Origin: JAWLCA01 sp041687395
GTDB lineage: Bacteria > Pseudomonadota > Alphaproteobacteria > Rhodobacterales > Rhodobacteraceae
NCBI GenBank assembly: GCA_041687395.1
Contig: JAWLCA010000001.1
Location: 207,575 to 271,574, forward strand
Direction of reading: 5' to 3'
DNA: 64,000 bases
Shown: piece after piece, positions 1 to 7,490 of the stretch
Position numbering within the stretch: the first letter of the stretch is position 1
Layout of the letters: each line of letters starts with the position of its first letter
Notes under the pieces: model-generated
The model's database searches: none
Told to the model about the DNA's origin: nothing
Seen by the model: only the letters and a program-made list of their open reading frames with translations
Translations under genes and position numbers: made by a program

Positions 1-910
1 CGATCTCGGCCCCCATCACGTCAAGCGAGATGGTGACGGGAGCCGGCCCCAGCCGGCCGTCGTCATCCAGAAGCCGCGCGAATTGAGAGGTCGAGAGGCG
101 AAAGGTCACCTCCATCTCGTCAGGGTCGATCAGCACGGCGAGCCGTTCGTTCGCGGTCACAAGTCCGCCCGCAACCACCGCTACCTCGGCCAGGGCGCCG
201 TCGAACTCGGCGGTGATCTCGGTCTCGGCCAGCCGCCGCTCGGCCTCGGCCACGGTGATCCGCTGCCGGGCCAGCGCGTTTTCGGCCTGATCGCGCCGGG
301 CCTGGGCCTGGGCCTGGGCCTCGCGGCGCGACAGCACGGCCTGTGCGGCGGCCGAAAGTGCAAGCTCGGCCGTCTCTACCGCCGCCGCGCTGCCGACGCC
401 GCGATCGGCCAGATCGCGCTGGCGCGTCAGCGCGGTGGTGCGCAGAACGGCCTGTGCCTGAGCGGCGGCCAGATCGTCGGCGGCCAGGTCCAGCGCACGG
501 GTCGCGTCACGCAGCTCCGCCTCGGCACGGTCCAGATCGGTTTCGGCCAGATCGCGGGCGGATTGCGCATCTGACGGGTCAATTCGTGCCAGCAAGTCTC
601 CCGCGCGCACCTCGGCCCCATCTTCGAACCCCGGGGCAAGATGGACCAGGCGCCCGCCGAGGGGCGCGCGCAGGTCCAGTGTGCGACGGCTGCGCACCTC
701 GCCAAAGGTGCGCAGTTCGGGGCTGATCGTCTGGGGCGTGACCGCGATGACGTTGACCGAAAATATCCGTTCGCGCGCGATGCCGGGGCGGCCCGTGGCC
801 TCCGCACGCTCTTGCACCGCGCCGCGGATCGTCTGCCCGGCCATGGCCAGCAACCCGACTGTCAGGGACAGCAGGAATAGCCCGATCAGGCTGCGGCGCA
901 GAAACTGCAT
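1..910 (-). CDS. HlyD-type RND efflux periplasmic adaptor, C-terminus beyond window
   Basis: Membrane fusion protein that would link an inner-membrane RND pump to an outer-membrane channel. The first 303 residues are visible and the frame stays open to base 1. A membrane anchor lies near residues 5-23. A biotinyl-lipoyl-like segment (about 80-112, with GGRLVHLAPGFEDG and LLARIDP) is followed by a long Ala/Arg/Glu-rich coiled-coil hairpin (about 115-215) and the return of the lipoyl and beta-barrel domains. The ATG at 910 directly precedes the hydrophobic anchor. The pump gene is presumably just left of the window. Substrate unknown. Confidence 0.85.
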   Translation of the reverse strand, partial: MQFLRRSLIGLFLLSLTVGLLAMAGQTIRGAVQERAEATGRPGIARERIFSVNVIAVTPQTISPELRTFGEVRSRRTLDLRAPLGGRLVHLAPGFEDGAEVRAGDLLARIDPSDAQSARDLAETDLDRAEAELRDATRALDLAADDLAAAQAQAVLRTTALTRQRDLADRGVGSAAAVETAELALSAAAQAVLSRREAQAQAQARRDQAENALARQRITVAEAERRLAETEITAEFDGALAEVAVVAGGLVTANERLAVLIDPDEMEVTFRLSTSQFARLLDDDGRLGPAPVTISLDVMGAEI

Positions 911-1028
911 TGTGTCGTCATCCCCTGCCGTCGCTCGGTCACATGCTGCAGATCGCATCGGTGGGTGCAGTATGGGGCAAATCCGCCCCCGGTCCATGCG
1001 GCTGTAATGACATCAACGTGCGGGGCCG

Positions 1029-1571
1029 CTACTTCCGTCGCTTGTGTTCCTCAAGACGCGGAAAGATTTCGACGAAGTTGCAGGGCAGGTGGCGATAGTC
1101 CAGTTGCCAGCGCAGGATTTCGTCCCAGGCGTCGCGGCAGGCGCCGGGACTGCCGGGCAGGGCAAACAGATAGGTGCCCTGCGCCACCCCGCCGCAGGCG
1201 CGGCTTTGCACGGCCGAGGTGCCGATCTTCTGCATCGACACCATCGTGAAGACAGTGCCGAAGGCCTCGATCTCTTTCTCGTAGACGTCGCGATGCGCCT
1301 CGACCGTGACGTCGCGCCCGGTCAGCCCGGTGCCGCCGGTGGTCAGGATCACGTCGATGTCGGGGTTGAAGCACCAGTCCCGAAGCTTTGCGGCGATCTC
1401 GGCGCGCTCGTCCTTCACGATGTCGCGCGAGGCCAGCGTATGGCCGGCGCCGGTCAGCCGGTCCACCAGCGTATCTCCGGACCGGTCCTGATCTGGGGTG
1501 CGGGTGTCAGAGACCGTCAGCACGGCGATGCGGACGGGGATGAAGTCGCGGGTTTCGTCGATCCGGCTCAT
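1029..1571 (-). CDS. moaB: MoaB/Mog-type molybdenum cofactor biosynthesis protein
   Basis: Member of the MoaB/MogA fold that binds molybdopterin and, in Mog-type enzymes, adenylylates it before metal insertion. 180 residues. The family signatures are TTGGTGLTGRDVT (about 77-89) and LPGSPGA (about 138-144). The ATG at 1571 overlaps the stop of the upstream uracil-DNA glycosylase as ATGA, so the two are translationally coupled. A frame continues upstream of this ATG but runs antisense to the glycosylase frame and has no family similarity. A separate moaA lies at 38-39 kb. Confidence 0.9.
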   Translation of the reverse strand: MSRIDETRDFIPVRIAVLTVSDTRTPDQDRSGDTLVDRLTGAGHTLASRDIVKDERAEIAAKLRDWCFNPDIDVILTTGGTGLTGRDVTVEAHRDVYEKEIEAFGTVFTMVSMQKIGTSAVQSRACGGVAQGTYLFALPGSPGACRDAWDEILRWQLDYRHLPCNFVEIFPRLEEHKRRK

Positions 1572-2359
1572 GGTCTCTCTTTCAGGCGGGCTTGAAGGGT
1601 CAGCAGATCGGCCCATGCGTCGCGTTTCGCGGCGGGGTTGCGCAGCAGATAGGCGGGGTGGAGCATCGGCAGCACCGGCCGGCCCCAACCCTCGGTCCAA
1701 TCTCCGCGCATCTTCGTGATCCCGCGCCGATTCAGGATCGCGCCGCAGGGCGTGTTGCCCATCAGGATCAGGATCTCCGGATCGGCCAGTTCGACATGAC
1801 GTGCGACGAAAGGCAGCATCATCGCCATCTCCGGCGCAGTCGGCTCTCGATTCTGCGGCGGCCGCCACGGCAGGATGTTCGAGATATAAAGCGCGCGCTC
1901 GGCATCCGCGTGGTCGCGCGCCATGCCGATGGCGGCGAACATCCGGTCGAGCAACTGGCCGGCGCGGCCGACGAAGGGGCGGCCCTTCATGTCCTCGTCC
2001 CGCCCCGGCGCCTCACCCAGGATCATGACCCGCGCGCCGGGCCGGCCATCGGCAAAGACGAAGTTGCGCGCGCCGCGCTTCAACTCGCAACGGTCGAATC
2101 CGGCCTGCGCTTCAGCCAGGGCGTCCAGTGTTGCGGCCCCGGCAGCCAGTGTGCGCGCCTCGTCGACCGGGTCGGCCAAGGGTTCGGATGGGGGGGGGGG
2201 CGCGGGGACCAGGGGGGCCGCGGCAGCAACCGGCGGCTCGGGCGCGGTAAGTTCGTAGCGGTTGACGGGCACCTCGCCAATGCATTCGTCCGCGCCAAGC
2301 TCGACCTGCCAGTCGAGCAGCGCAAGAGCCTGGGCAGGGTCCATCATCGCTGCGTCCAT
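1568..2359 (-). CDS. Family-4-like uracil-DNA glycosylase without most Fe-S cysteines
   Basis: Base-excision enzyme removing uracil from DNA. 263 residues. An Ala/Pro-rich N-terminal region (about 38-75) precedes a UDG fold with motif 1 GEAPGRDED (115-123), PFVGRAGQLL (128-137), RPPQNREPT (166-174) and motif 2 HPAYLLR (234-240). In canonical family-4 enzymes four cysteines bind a 4Fe-4S cluster. Here only C91 is kept: the partner three residues earlier, the Cys of KCRPP (now PWRPP) and the last ligand (now Met/Leu) are gone. An 11-base G run (2190-2200) encodes part of the proline-rich linker. Overlaps moaB by four bases. Confidence 0.85.
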   Translation of the reverse strand: MDAAMMDPAQALALLDWQVELGADECIGEVPVNRYELTAPEPPVAAAAPLVPAPPPPSEPLADPVDEARTLAAGAATLDALAEAQAGFDRCELKRGARNFVFADGRPGARVMILGEAPGRDEDMKGRPFVGRAGQLLDRMFAAIGMARDHADAERALYISNILPWRPPQNREPTAPEMAMMLPFVARHVELADPEILILMGNTPCGAILNRRGITKMRGDWTEGWGRPVLPMLHPAYLLRNPAAKRDAWADLLTLQARLKERP

Positions 2360-2402
2360 GGCGCGAACCTAGGCGCGCGGCGGGGCAAGGTAAAGCGGCC
2401 CG

Positions 2403-2432
2403 CTTGCCGCGCACGATCGCCCTTCCTATAAG
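2403..2432 (+). promoter_or_regulatory. Candidate sigma-70 promoter for pyrB
   Basis: CTTGCC (2403-2408) and TATAAG (2427-2432) are separated by 18 bases and lie about 25 bases upstream of the pyrB ATG, in the 98-bp gap between the divergent glycosylase and pyrB genes. This is a match by eye to -35/-10 elements, with no transcript evidence. Confidence 0.45.
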
Positions 2433-2457
2433 CGGACGGGGCAGGCAGAGGGCATCC

Positions 2458-3423
2458 ATGACGTTCCGCGCACGGCATCTTCTGGGGATAGAGCCCCTGC
2501 ACCCGACCGAGATCACCACGCTGCTGGATCTGGCCGACCGCTACGTCGACGTGAACCGTCGCACGATCAAGCATGCTGACGCGCTGGCGGGCATGACCCA
2601 GATCAACATGTTCTTCGAGGCATCGACCCGCACGCAGGCCAGTTTCGAGCTGGCGGGCAAGCGGTTGGGGGCGGATGTGATGAACATGGCGGTGGCGCTG
2701 TCGAGCGTGAAGAAGGGCGAGACGCTGATCGACACGGCACTGACCCTGAACGCGATGCACCCGGACCTGCTCGTCGTGCGCCACCCAAGTTCCGGCGCGG
2801 TGAACCTGCTGGCGGAAAAGGTGAATTGCGCCGTCCTGAACGCGGGCGACGGGCGGCACGAACACCCCACCCAGGCGCTGCTGGATGCGCTGACGATCCG
2901 TCGCGCCAAGGGACGGCTCCACCGACTTACGGTCGCGATCTGCGGTGACATCGCGCATTCGCGTGTTGCCCGGTCGAACATCCTGCTGCTGGGCAAGATG
3001 GAAAGCCGCGTGCGCCTGATCGGGCCGCCGACGCTGATGCCCGCGGGTGCCGCCGACTGGGGATGCGAGGTCTACGACGACATGGCCGCGGGCCTTGAGG
3101 GGGCCGACGTGGTGATGATGCTCAGGATTCAGAAGGAGCGCATGGATGGCGCCTTCATCCCGTCCGAGCGTGAATATTTTCACCGCTACGGACTGGATGC
3201 CGAGAAGCTGGCCCACGCCAAGCCCGACGCCATCGTGATGCATCCCGGCCCGATGAACCGAGGGGTGGAGATCGACGGCACGCTGGCTGACGACATCAAT
3301 CGCAGCGTGATCCAGGAACAGGTGGAAATGGGCGTCGCCGTCCGCATGGCGGCGATGGACCTGCTGGCGCGCAATCTGAAGGCCTGGCGCGGCGCGCAGG
3401 CGGCGGGGGATGTCTATGTCTGA
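2458..3423 (+). CDS. pyrB: Aspartate carbamoyltransferase catalytic subunit
   Basis: Condenses carbamoyl phosphate with L-aspartate to N-carbamoyl-L-aspartate, the committed step of pyrimidine synthesis. 321 residues. The carbamoyl-phosphate site STRT sits at about 56-59 in FFEASTRTQASFEL. HEHPTQALLD is in the middle, and HPGPMNRG begins near residue 262. The ATG at 2458 follows a GGCAGAGGGC stretch. No regulatory pyrI is present. Instead a dihydroorotase-like gene follows after one small gene, the arrangement known for dodecameric ATCase-pseudoDHOase complexes. Confidence 0.96.
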   Translation: MTFRARHLLGIEPLHPTEITTLLDLADRYVDVNRRTIKHADALAGMTQINMFFEASTRTQASFELAGKRLGADVMNMAVALSSVKKGETLIDTALTLNAMHPDLLVVRHPSSGAVNLLAEKVNCAVLNAGDGRHEHPTQALLDALTIRRAKGRLHRLTVAICGDIAHSRVARSNILLLGKMESRVRLIGPPTLMPAGAADWGCEVYDDMAAGLEGADVVMMLRIQKERMDGAFIPSEREYFHRYGLDAEKLAHAKPDAIVMHPGPMNRGVEIDGTLADDINRSVIQEQVEMGVAVRMAAMDLLARNLKAWRGAQAAGDVYV

Positions 3424-3856
3424 ACTGCTGCAGCTGGTCGAGGGCGAGAAGGTTCAGGCGAGGTTCCGTGCCGACCGCGGCACCTATTGGCGAGACAACG
3501 CGATGATGGGGGCGGTCGGGATCGCCGGGGCCTTTGTCATCCTGGCGCTGCTGGGTCGGATCGATCAGGCGGGCATCGCGGCCATCGGCGTGGTTCTGGG
3601 GATCGGCTTGCGCGCGGCCTATCTGGCGTCGGAAACGCTGGGCAACGAATGGGTGCTGACCGACCGTCGCCTGCTGGGCCCGCAGGGGCGGATCGTGTTG
3701 CTGCTGGAACTGGAAACCGTGCGGAGCCTGATGTCAGACGTGCAGATCATCACCAAGGCGGGCGACAAGCACCTGATCAAGCATCAATCGGACAAGGCAG
3801 CCACCATCGCGGCGATCGAAAAGGCGCGGGACCGTCGCCGCAAGGTGGCGAAATGA
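3410..3856 (+). CDS. Small membrane protein of unknown function between pyrB and pyrC'
   Basis: 148 residues. Two hydrophobic segments (about 30-48 and 53-72) are followed by a cytoplasmic domain with NEWVLTDRRLLG and an IVLLLELETVRSL stretch. This resembles bacterial PH-like domains in which a membrane hairpin is followed by a beta-rich domain, but the assignment is tentative. The start overlaps the pyrB stop by 14 bases (an alternative ATG is at 3416) and the end overlaps the next gene by four bases, so it sits inside a tight operon. A direct role in pyrimidine synthesis is not evident. Confidence 0.8.
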   Translation: MSMSELLQLVEGEKVQARFRADRGTYWRDNAMMGAVGIAGAFVILALLGRIDQAGIAAIGVVLGIGLRAAYLASETLGNEWVLTDRRLLGPQGRIVLLLELETVRSLMSDVQIITKAGDKHLIKHQSDKAATIAAIEKARDRRRKVAK

Positions 3857-5142
3857 TCACGTATCTTGAAAACGCCCGCCTGATCGACCCCGAGGCGGGA
3901 GAGGAGCGTGTGGGCAACGTGGTGCTGGACGGCGGTGTTATCGCCGCCATCGGCGCCGCGCAGCCGCCCAAGGGCGCCCGCGTGATCGACTGTGCGGGCA
4001 AGTGCCTTGCCCCCGGTATCGTCGACTGGGGCGTCAAGGTCGGCGAGCCGGGGGAGCGGCACCGCGAAAGCTTCCGCTCGGCCGGGCTGGCGGCGGCGGC
4101 TGGCGGCGTCACGACCATCATCGCGCGCCCAGATACCACGCCCGCCATCGACAGTCCCGAAGTGCTGGAATTCGTCACCCGCCGCGCAGCCGAGGCGAGC
4201 CCGGTGCGCATCGGTCACATGGCGGCCCTGACTCGCGCGCGGCAAGGGCGCGAGATGGTCGAGATCGGGTTTCTGAAGGACGCGGGCGCCATTGCCTTCA
4301 CCGACTGCGACCATGTGGTGACCGACACGCGCATCCTGTCGCGCTGCCTGACCTATGCGCGCGGCCTTGGGGTCCTGGTCGTTGGCCATCCGCAGGACCC
4401 GGGCCTGTCGCGCGGTGCGGTCGCCACGTCTGGCAAGTTCGCCAGCCTGCGGGGCTTGCCCGCCGTGTCGCCCATGGCGGAACGCATGGGTTTCGACCGC
4501 GACATGGGCCTGGTCGAGCTGACGGGCGTGCGCTACCACGCCGACCAGATCACCTGTGCCCGCACCCTGCCAGCGCTGGAGCGCGCCAAGGCGAACGGTC
4601 TGGACGTGACAGCGGGCGTGTCGATCCATCACCTGACGCTGAACGAGTTCGACGTGGGCGATTACCGCACCTTCTTCAGGTTGACCCCGCCGCTTCGGGC
4701 CGAGGATGACCGGCTGGCGATGGTGCAGGCGGTGGCCGACGGGGTGATCGACGTGATCTGTTCGCAGCACACGCCCGCCGACGAGGAATCGAAACGCCTG
4801 CCGTTCGAGGAGGCGACGCCCGGCGCCGTGGGGCTAGAGACGCTTCTGGCCGCCGCGATGCGGCTTCACCACGCCGGGGCGCTCAGCCTGCCGCACCTGT
4901 TCCGCGCGTTGTCGCTGAACCCCGCGCGCCGTCTGGGCCTGGCCGGTGGTCGGCTGGCCGAGGGCGCGCCCGCCGATCTGGTACTGTTCGATCCCGATGC
5001 GCCATTCGTTCTGGACCGCTTCACGCTGCAATCGAAGTCGAAGAACACACCTTTTGATGGGGCGCGCCTGCAGGGGCGCGTGCTGGCCACCCTTGTGGGC
5101 GGACGTCAGGTCTTCGGTTCCAAGGAATGCCCATGCCCGTGA
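3853..5142 (+). CDS. Dihydroorotase-like pseudoenzyme (PyrC'/PyrX type)
   Basis: 429-residue amidohydrolase-superfamily protein aligned over its length with class I/III dihydroorotases (ARPDTTPAID about 91-100, final PADLVLFDP about 373-381). Catalytic features are missing. The HxH metal pair after the first strand reads G60 and K62 in DWGVKVGEPG, the substrate Arg is G64, and the usual TDHAPH aspartate region reads SQHTPAD (304-310). In Pseudomonas such inactive homologues next to pyrB are structural partners that ATCase needs for assembly, and that role is inferred here. Start ATG 3853 overlaps the previous gene. A catalytic pyrC should lie elsewhere in the genome. Confidence 0.88.
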   Translation: MITYLENARLIDPEAGEERVGNVVLDGGVIAAIGAAQPPKGARVIDCAGKCLAPGIVDWGVKVGEPGERHRESFRSAGLAAAAGGVTTIIARPDTTPAIDSPEVLEFVTRRAAEASPVRIGHMAALTRARQGREMVEIGFLKDAGAIAFTDCDHVVTDTRILSRCLTYARGLGVLVVGHPQDPGLSRGAVATSGKFASLRGLPAVSPMAERMGFDRDMGLVELTGVRYHADQITCARTLPALERAKANGLDVTAGVSIHHLTLNEFDVGDYRTFFRLTPPLRAEDDRLAMVQAVADGVIDVICSQHTPADEESKRLPFEEATPGAVGLETLLAAAMRLHHAGALSLPHLFRALSLNPARRLGLAGGRLAEGAPADLVLFDPDAPFVLDRFTLQSKSKNTPFDGARLQGRVLATLVGGRQVFGSKECPCP

Positions 5143-5741
5143 TCGAGACGCCGCTGTGGCTGATCGGGGTTGTCGGTCTGCTCGCCTACGCCCTGGGTTC
5201 GGTGCCCTTCGGCATCGTCATGGCGCGGCTTTTCGGGCTGGGCGATCTGCGCGCCATCGGCTCGGGCAATATCGGGGCGACGAACGTGCTGCGCACGGGA
5301 AACAAGCTCGCGGCGCTGCTGACGCTGGTACTGGACGCGGCCAAGGGAGCGATTGCAGTTCTACTGGCGCGCTGGCTGGTGGGGCCCGACGCGGCGCAGG
5401 CCGCGGGGTTGGCTGCCTTTCTGGGGCACCTGTTTCCGGTGTTCATCGGGTTCAAGGGTGGCAAGGGGATGGCGACCTTCCTTGGCACGTTGCTGGCGCT
5501 GGCCTTTCCGGTCGGGCTGGCTGCCTGCGCAACCTGGGCCCTGGTTGCGGCGGTCACGCGCTATTCTTCCCTCTCGGCGCTTGTTGCGGCTGTCGCGGCG
5601 CCGGTCTGGGCGCTCGTGATGGGGCAGGAACAGGTTGTCGCCCTGTTCGTGCTGCTGGCAGTCCTGATCGTGGAACGCCACCGTGCCAACATCGCGCGGC
5701 TGCGCGCCGGGACCGAGCCGAAGATCGGCCGCAAGGCCTAG
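5133..5741 (+). CDS. plsY: Glycerol-3-phosphate acyltransferase PlsY
   Basis: Inner-membrane enzyme transferring an acyl group from acyl phosphate to sn-glycerol 3-phosphate, giving lysophosphatidate. About 203 residues, multi-pass. The three family motifs are present: SGNIGATNVLRTG, GHLFPVFIGFKGGKGMAT and HRANIARLRAGTEPKIG. The ATG at 5133 is preferred because AAGGA (5122-5126) is six bases upstream. An ATG at 5127 is possible but lacks spacing from that site. It overlaps the end of the dihydroorotase-like gene and closes the pyrimidine-linked operon. Confidence 0.95.
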   Translation: MPVIETPLWLIGVVGLLAYALGSVPFGIVMARLFGLGDLRAIGSGNIGATNVLRTGNKLAALLTLVLDAAKGAIAVLLARWLVGPDAAQAAGLAAFLGHLFPVFIGFKGGKGMATFLGTLLALAFPVGLAACATWALVAAVTRYSSLSALVAAVAAPVWALVMGQEQVVALFVLLAVLIVERHRANIARLRAGTEPKIGRKA

Positions 5742-5827
5742 CCCACCCTGCAGAAATGCACTGGGGCGCAACGGTGGCCCCCGCCGCGCCCCTTACGCAT
5801 CCGCCAGAATCCGACGGCCACTCGTTA

Positions 5828-5847
5828 CGCGCCGGATGTCCGGCGCG
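5828..5847. terminator. Perfect hairpin between convergent plsY and helicase
   Basis: CGCGCCGGA (5828-5836) and TCCGGCGCG (5839-5847) form a 9-bp perfect stem with a two-base loop in the 121-bp gap between two converging genes. No T-run follows on either strand. It may be a GC-rich bidirectional transcription boundary or simply an RNA 3'-end stabiliser. Confidence 0.4.
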
Positions 5848-5862
5848 ATCACCATGCGCGGA

Positions 5863-7146
5863 TTATGCTGATACTTGGTTAAAGCGACCGCCGCTCGATG
5901 ACGCGCCCTTGGCGTCGCCCTGGCGGTTGGGCCGGCGCGGACCACGCCCGCGCGGCTTGGCCTTGCCGGCTGCGGGCTTTGCACCGCGCGACGGGTTCGG
6001 GGCGGCAGCGGCCGCGCCCGACGGAACTGTGCCGCCGATCACCGGGATCGGGGCGCGCATTGCCTTTTCGATCGCCCGCAGATCGGACAGTTCGGCCGGG
6101 GCGCAGAGGGCCACGGCGCGGCCCTCGCGGCCGGCGCGCGCGGTGCGGCCGATGCGGTGGACGTAGTTCTCCGGCACGTTCGGCAGGTCGTAGTTGTAGA
6201 CATGCGCCACGCCGGGGATGTCCAGGCCGCGGGCGGCCACGTCGGTGGCGACCAGGACCTGAATCTCACCCGAGCGGAAGGATGCCAGCGTGCGTTCCCG
6301 CTGGCCCTGGCTCTTGTTGCCGTGGATCGATCCGGCGGCGAAGCCCCAGCTGGCCAGCAGCTTCATCAGCTTTTCCGATCCGTGCTTGGTACGGCCGAAG
6401 ACCAGCGCCATTTCGCCCGGGTGCTTCGACAGATACTCGCGTAGCAGCGTCGCCTTGTCGCCCTGGTTCACGAAGTGCACGCCCTGGGTGATCTTCTCGA
6501 TCGGTTTGCCCGGGGGCGCCACCTGCACGCGGATCGGGTCGTTCAGATAGGTCGCGGCCAGTTCCTCCATCTGCTTCGGCATGGTGGCCGAGAACAGCAT
6601 GGTCTGCCGTTCGCGCGGCAGGGCCTTGGCGATGCGGCGGAGCGCGTGGATGAAGCCGAGGTCGAGCATCTGGTCGGCCTCGTCCAGCACCAAAAAGCCG
6701 GTGCTGGCGAAGTTGACCGCGCGGCGTTCCATCAGGTCGAGCAGGCGGCCGGGCGTCGCGACCAGCACGTCGACGCCGCGCGACAGCTTGTCGGACTGCA
6801 CGTTGATCGAGGCGCCGCCGACGACGGTCAGCACGCGGACCGGGGTGCCTTCGGACAGGCCGCGCAGGGTGTCGGCGATCTGGGCGGCGAGTTCACGGGT
6901 GGGGGCCAGGATCAGGGCGCGGGCGGTTTTCGGCGCGGCCTTCCCGTGCATCGACAGCAGGCTGTTCAGCAGCGGCAGGCCAAAGGCCGCCGTCTTGCCG
7001 GTGCCGGTCTGGGCCAGGCCCATGAGGTCGCGCCCGGCGAGAACATGCGGGATCGCCTGCATCTGGATCGGGGTGGGGGTGGTCAGGTTGAGCCGCGCGA
7101 GGTTGCGCAGCAGGGCGGGCTTCAGGCCCAGGGTTTCGAACGTCAT
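5863..7146 (-). CDS. DEAD-box ATP-dependent RNA helicase, RhlE-like
   Basis: ATP-dependent RNA remodelling protein of 427 residues. Helicase motifs in order: Q motif (PTPIQMQ, about 24-30), AQTGTGKT (motif I), PTRELA (Ia), TPGRLLDLM (Ib), DEAD (II), SATMP (III), ATDVAARGLDIPG (V) and HRIGRTARAGREG (VI). The C-terminal tail from about residue 375 is Gly/Pro/Arg/Lys-rich and low in complexity, as is usual for RhlE-group proteins that bind RNA non-specifically. A single gene, it lies head to tail behind a 338-bp leader that contains a palindrome element. Likely a role in ribosome assembly or cold adaptation. Confidence 0.93.
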   Translation of the reverse strand: MTFETLGLKPALLRNLARLNLTTPTPIQMQAIPHVLAGRDLMGLAQTGTGKTAAFGLPLLNSLLSMHGKAAPKTARALILAPTRELAAQIADTLRGLSEGTPVRVLTVVGGASINVQSDKLSRGVDVLVATPGRLLDLMERRAVNFASTGFLVLDEADQMLDLGFIHALRRIAKALPRERQTMLFSATMPKQMEELAATYLNDPIRVQVAPPGKPIEKITQGVHFVNQGDKATLLREYLSKHPGEMALVFGRTKHGSEKLMKLLASWGFAAGSIHGNKSQGQRERTLASFRSGEIQVLVATDVAARGLDIPGVAHVYNYDLPNVPENYVHRIGRTARAGREGRAVALCAPAELSDLRAIEKAMRAPIPVIGGTVPSGAAAAAPNPSRGAKPAAGKAKPRGRGPRRPNRQGDAKGASSSGGRFNQVSA

Positions 7147-7484
7147 ATATGGTGCCTTTCCGGCAGGTGCGGCCGTCGGGCCACAGAATAATACGAGCCG
7201 CCCCGGACTGTCCCGGGTCGGCGGATGGCATGGGTGCGCTGCCAGCGTGGCGGCGCGGGACCCCTGCGTGAATTGGGAACCAATCTTGGCCCGTTGGGGC
7301 CGATCCTGCGCCTTGGCCCCGGATGGGGCGGCTGCTCACGCGGCAGCGGGGCAGGGTTGACGGGGAGGTGGCGGTTCGGGGCGGATAAGTCAAGAGATTT
7401 CGGGTCAGGGTCGATCTGCTCACGCGTGAGCAGAATCGTAAGCCGTTGGAAACGCTTCAAATCGCGTTTTTTCTTTACCGAATT
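7147..7484. other. 338-bp gap: helicase leader plus palindrome element
   Basis: No coding sequence is supported here. The right half carries copy 1 of the palindrome element (7415-7490). The remainder is GC-rich and should hold the promoter and 5' leader of the leftward helicase gene. On the minus strand CTTGACTTATCC occurs near 7380-7395, but no convincing -10 partner could be placed. Confidence 0.6.
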
Positions 7485-7490
7485 TTAACC
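7415..7490 (+). repeat. Palindrome element, copy 1
   Basis: A 20-bp perfect palindrome (7415-7434, core TGCTCACGCGTGAGCA at 7417-7432) is followed by AAT, AAGC, a purine-rich stretch, TTTTTT and an ACCGAA/TTAACC tail. The same order recurs at 17779-17856 in the same orientation. It ends at the choV stop codon, which it overlaps by a few bases. A 16-bp perfect dyad is a plausible protein-binding site. It resembles parS only in length, not in sequence. Confidence 0.6.

Noticed and set aside
1572..1868. Extended N-terminus of the MoaB-type protein
   Set aside because: It would run through the glycosylase gene in another frame and has no MoaB similarity; the ATGA overlap at 1568-1571 gives a natural start.
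7417..7432. parS-like 16-bp palindrome
   Set aside because: Length matches parS, but the sequence TGCTCACGCGTGAGCA differs from the conserved TGTTNCACGTGAAACA at several positions, and no parA/parB is near.
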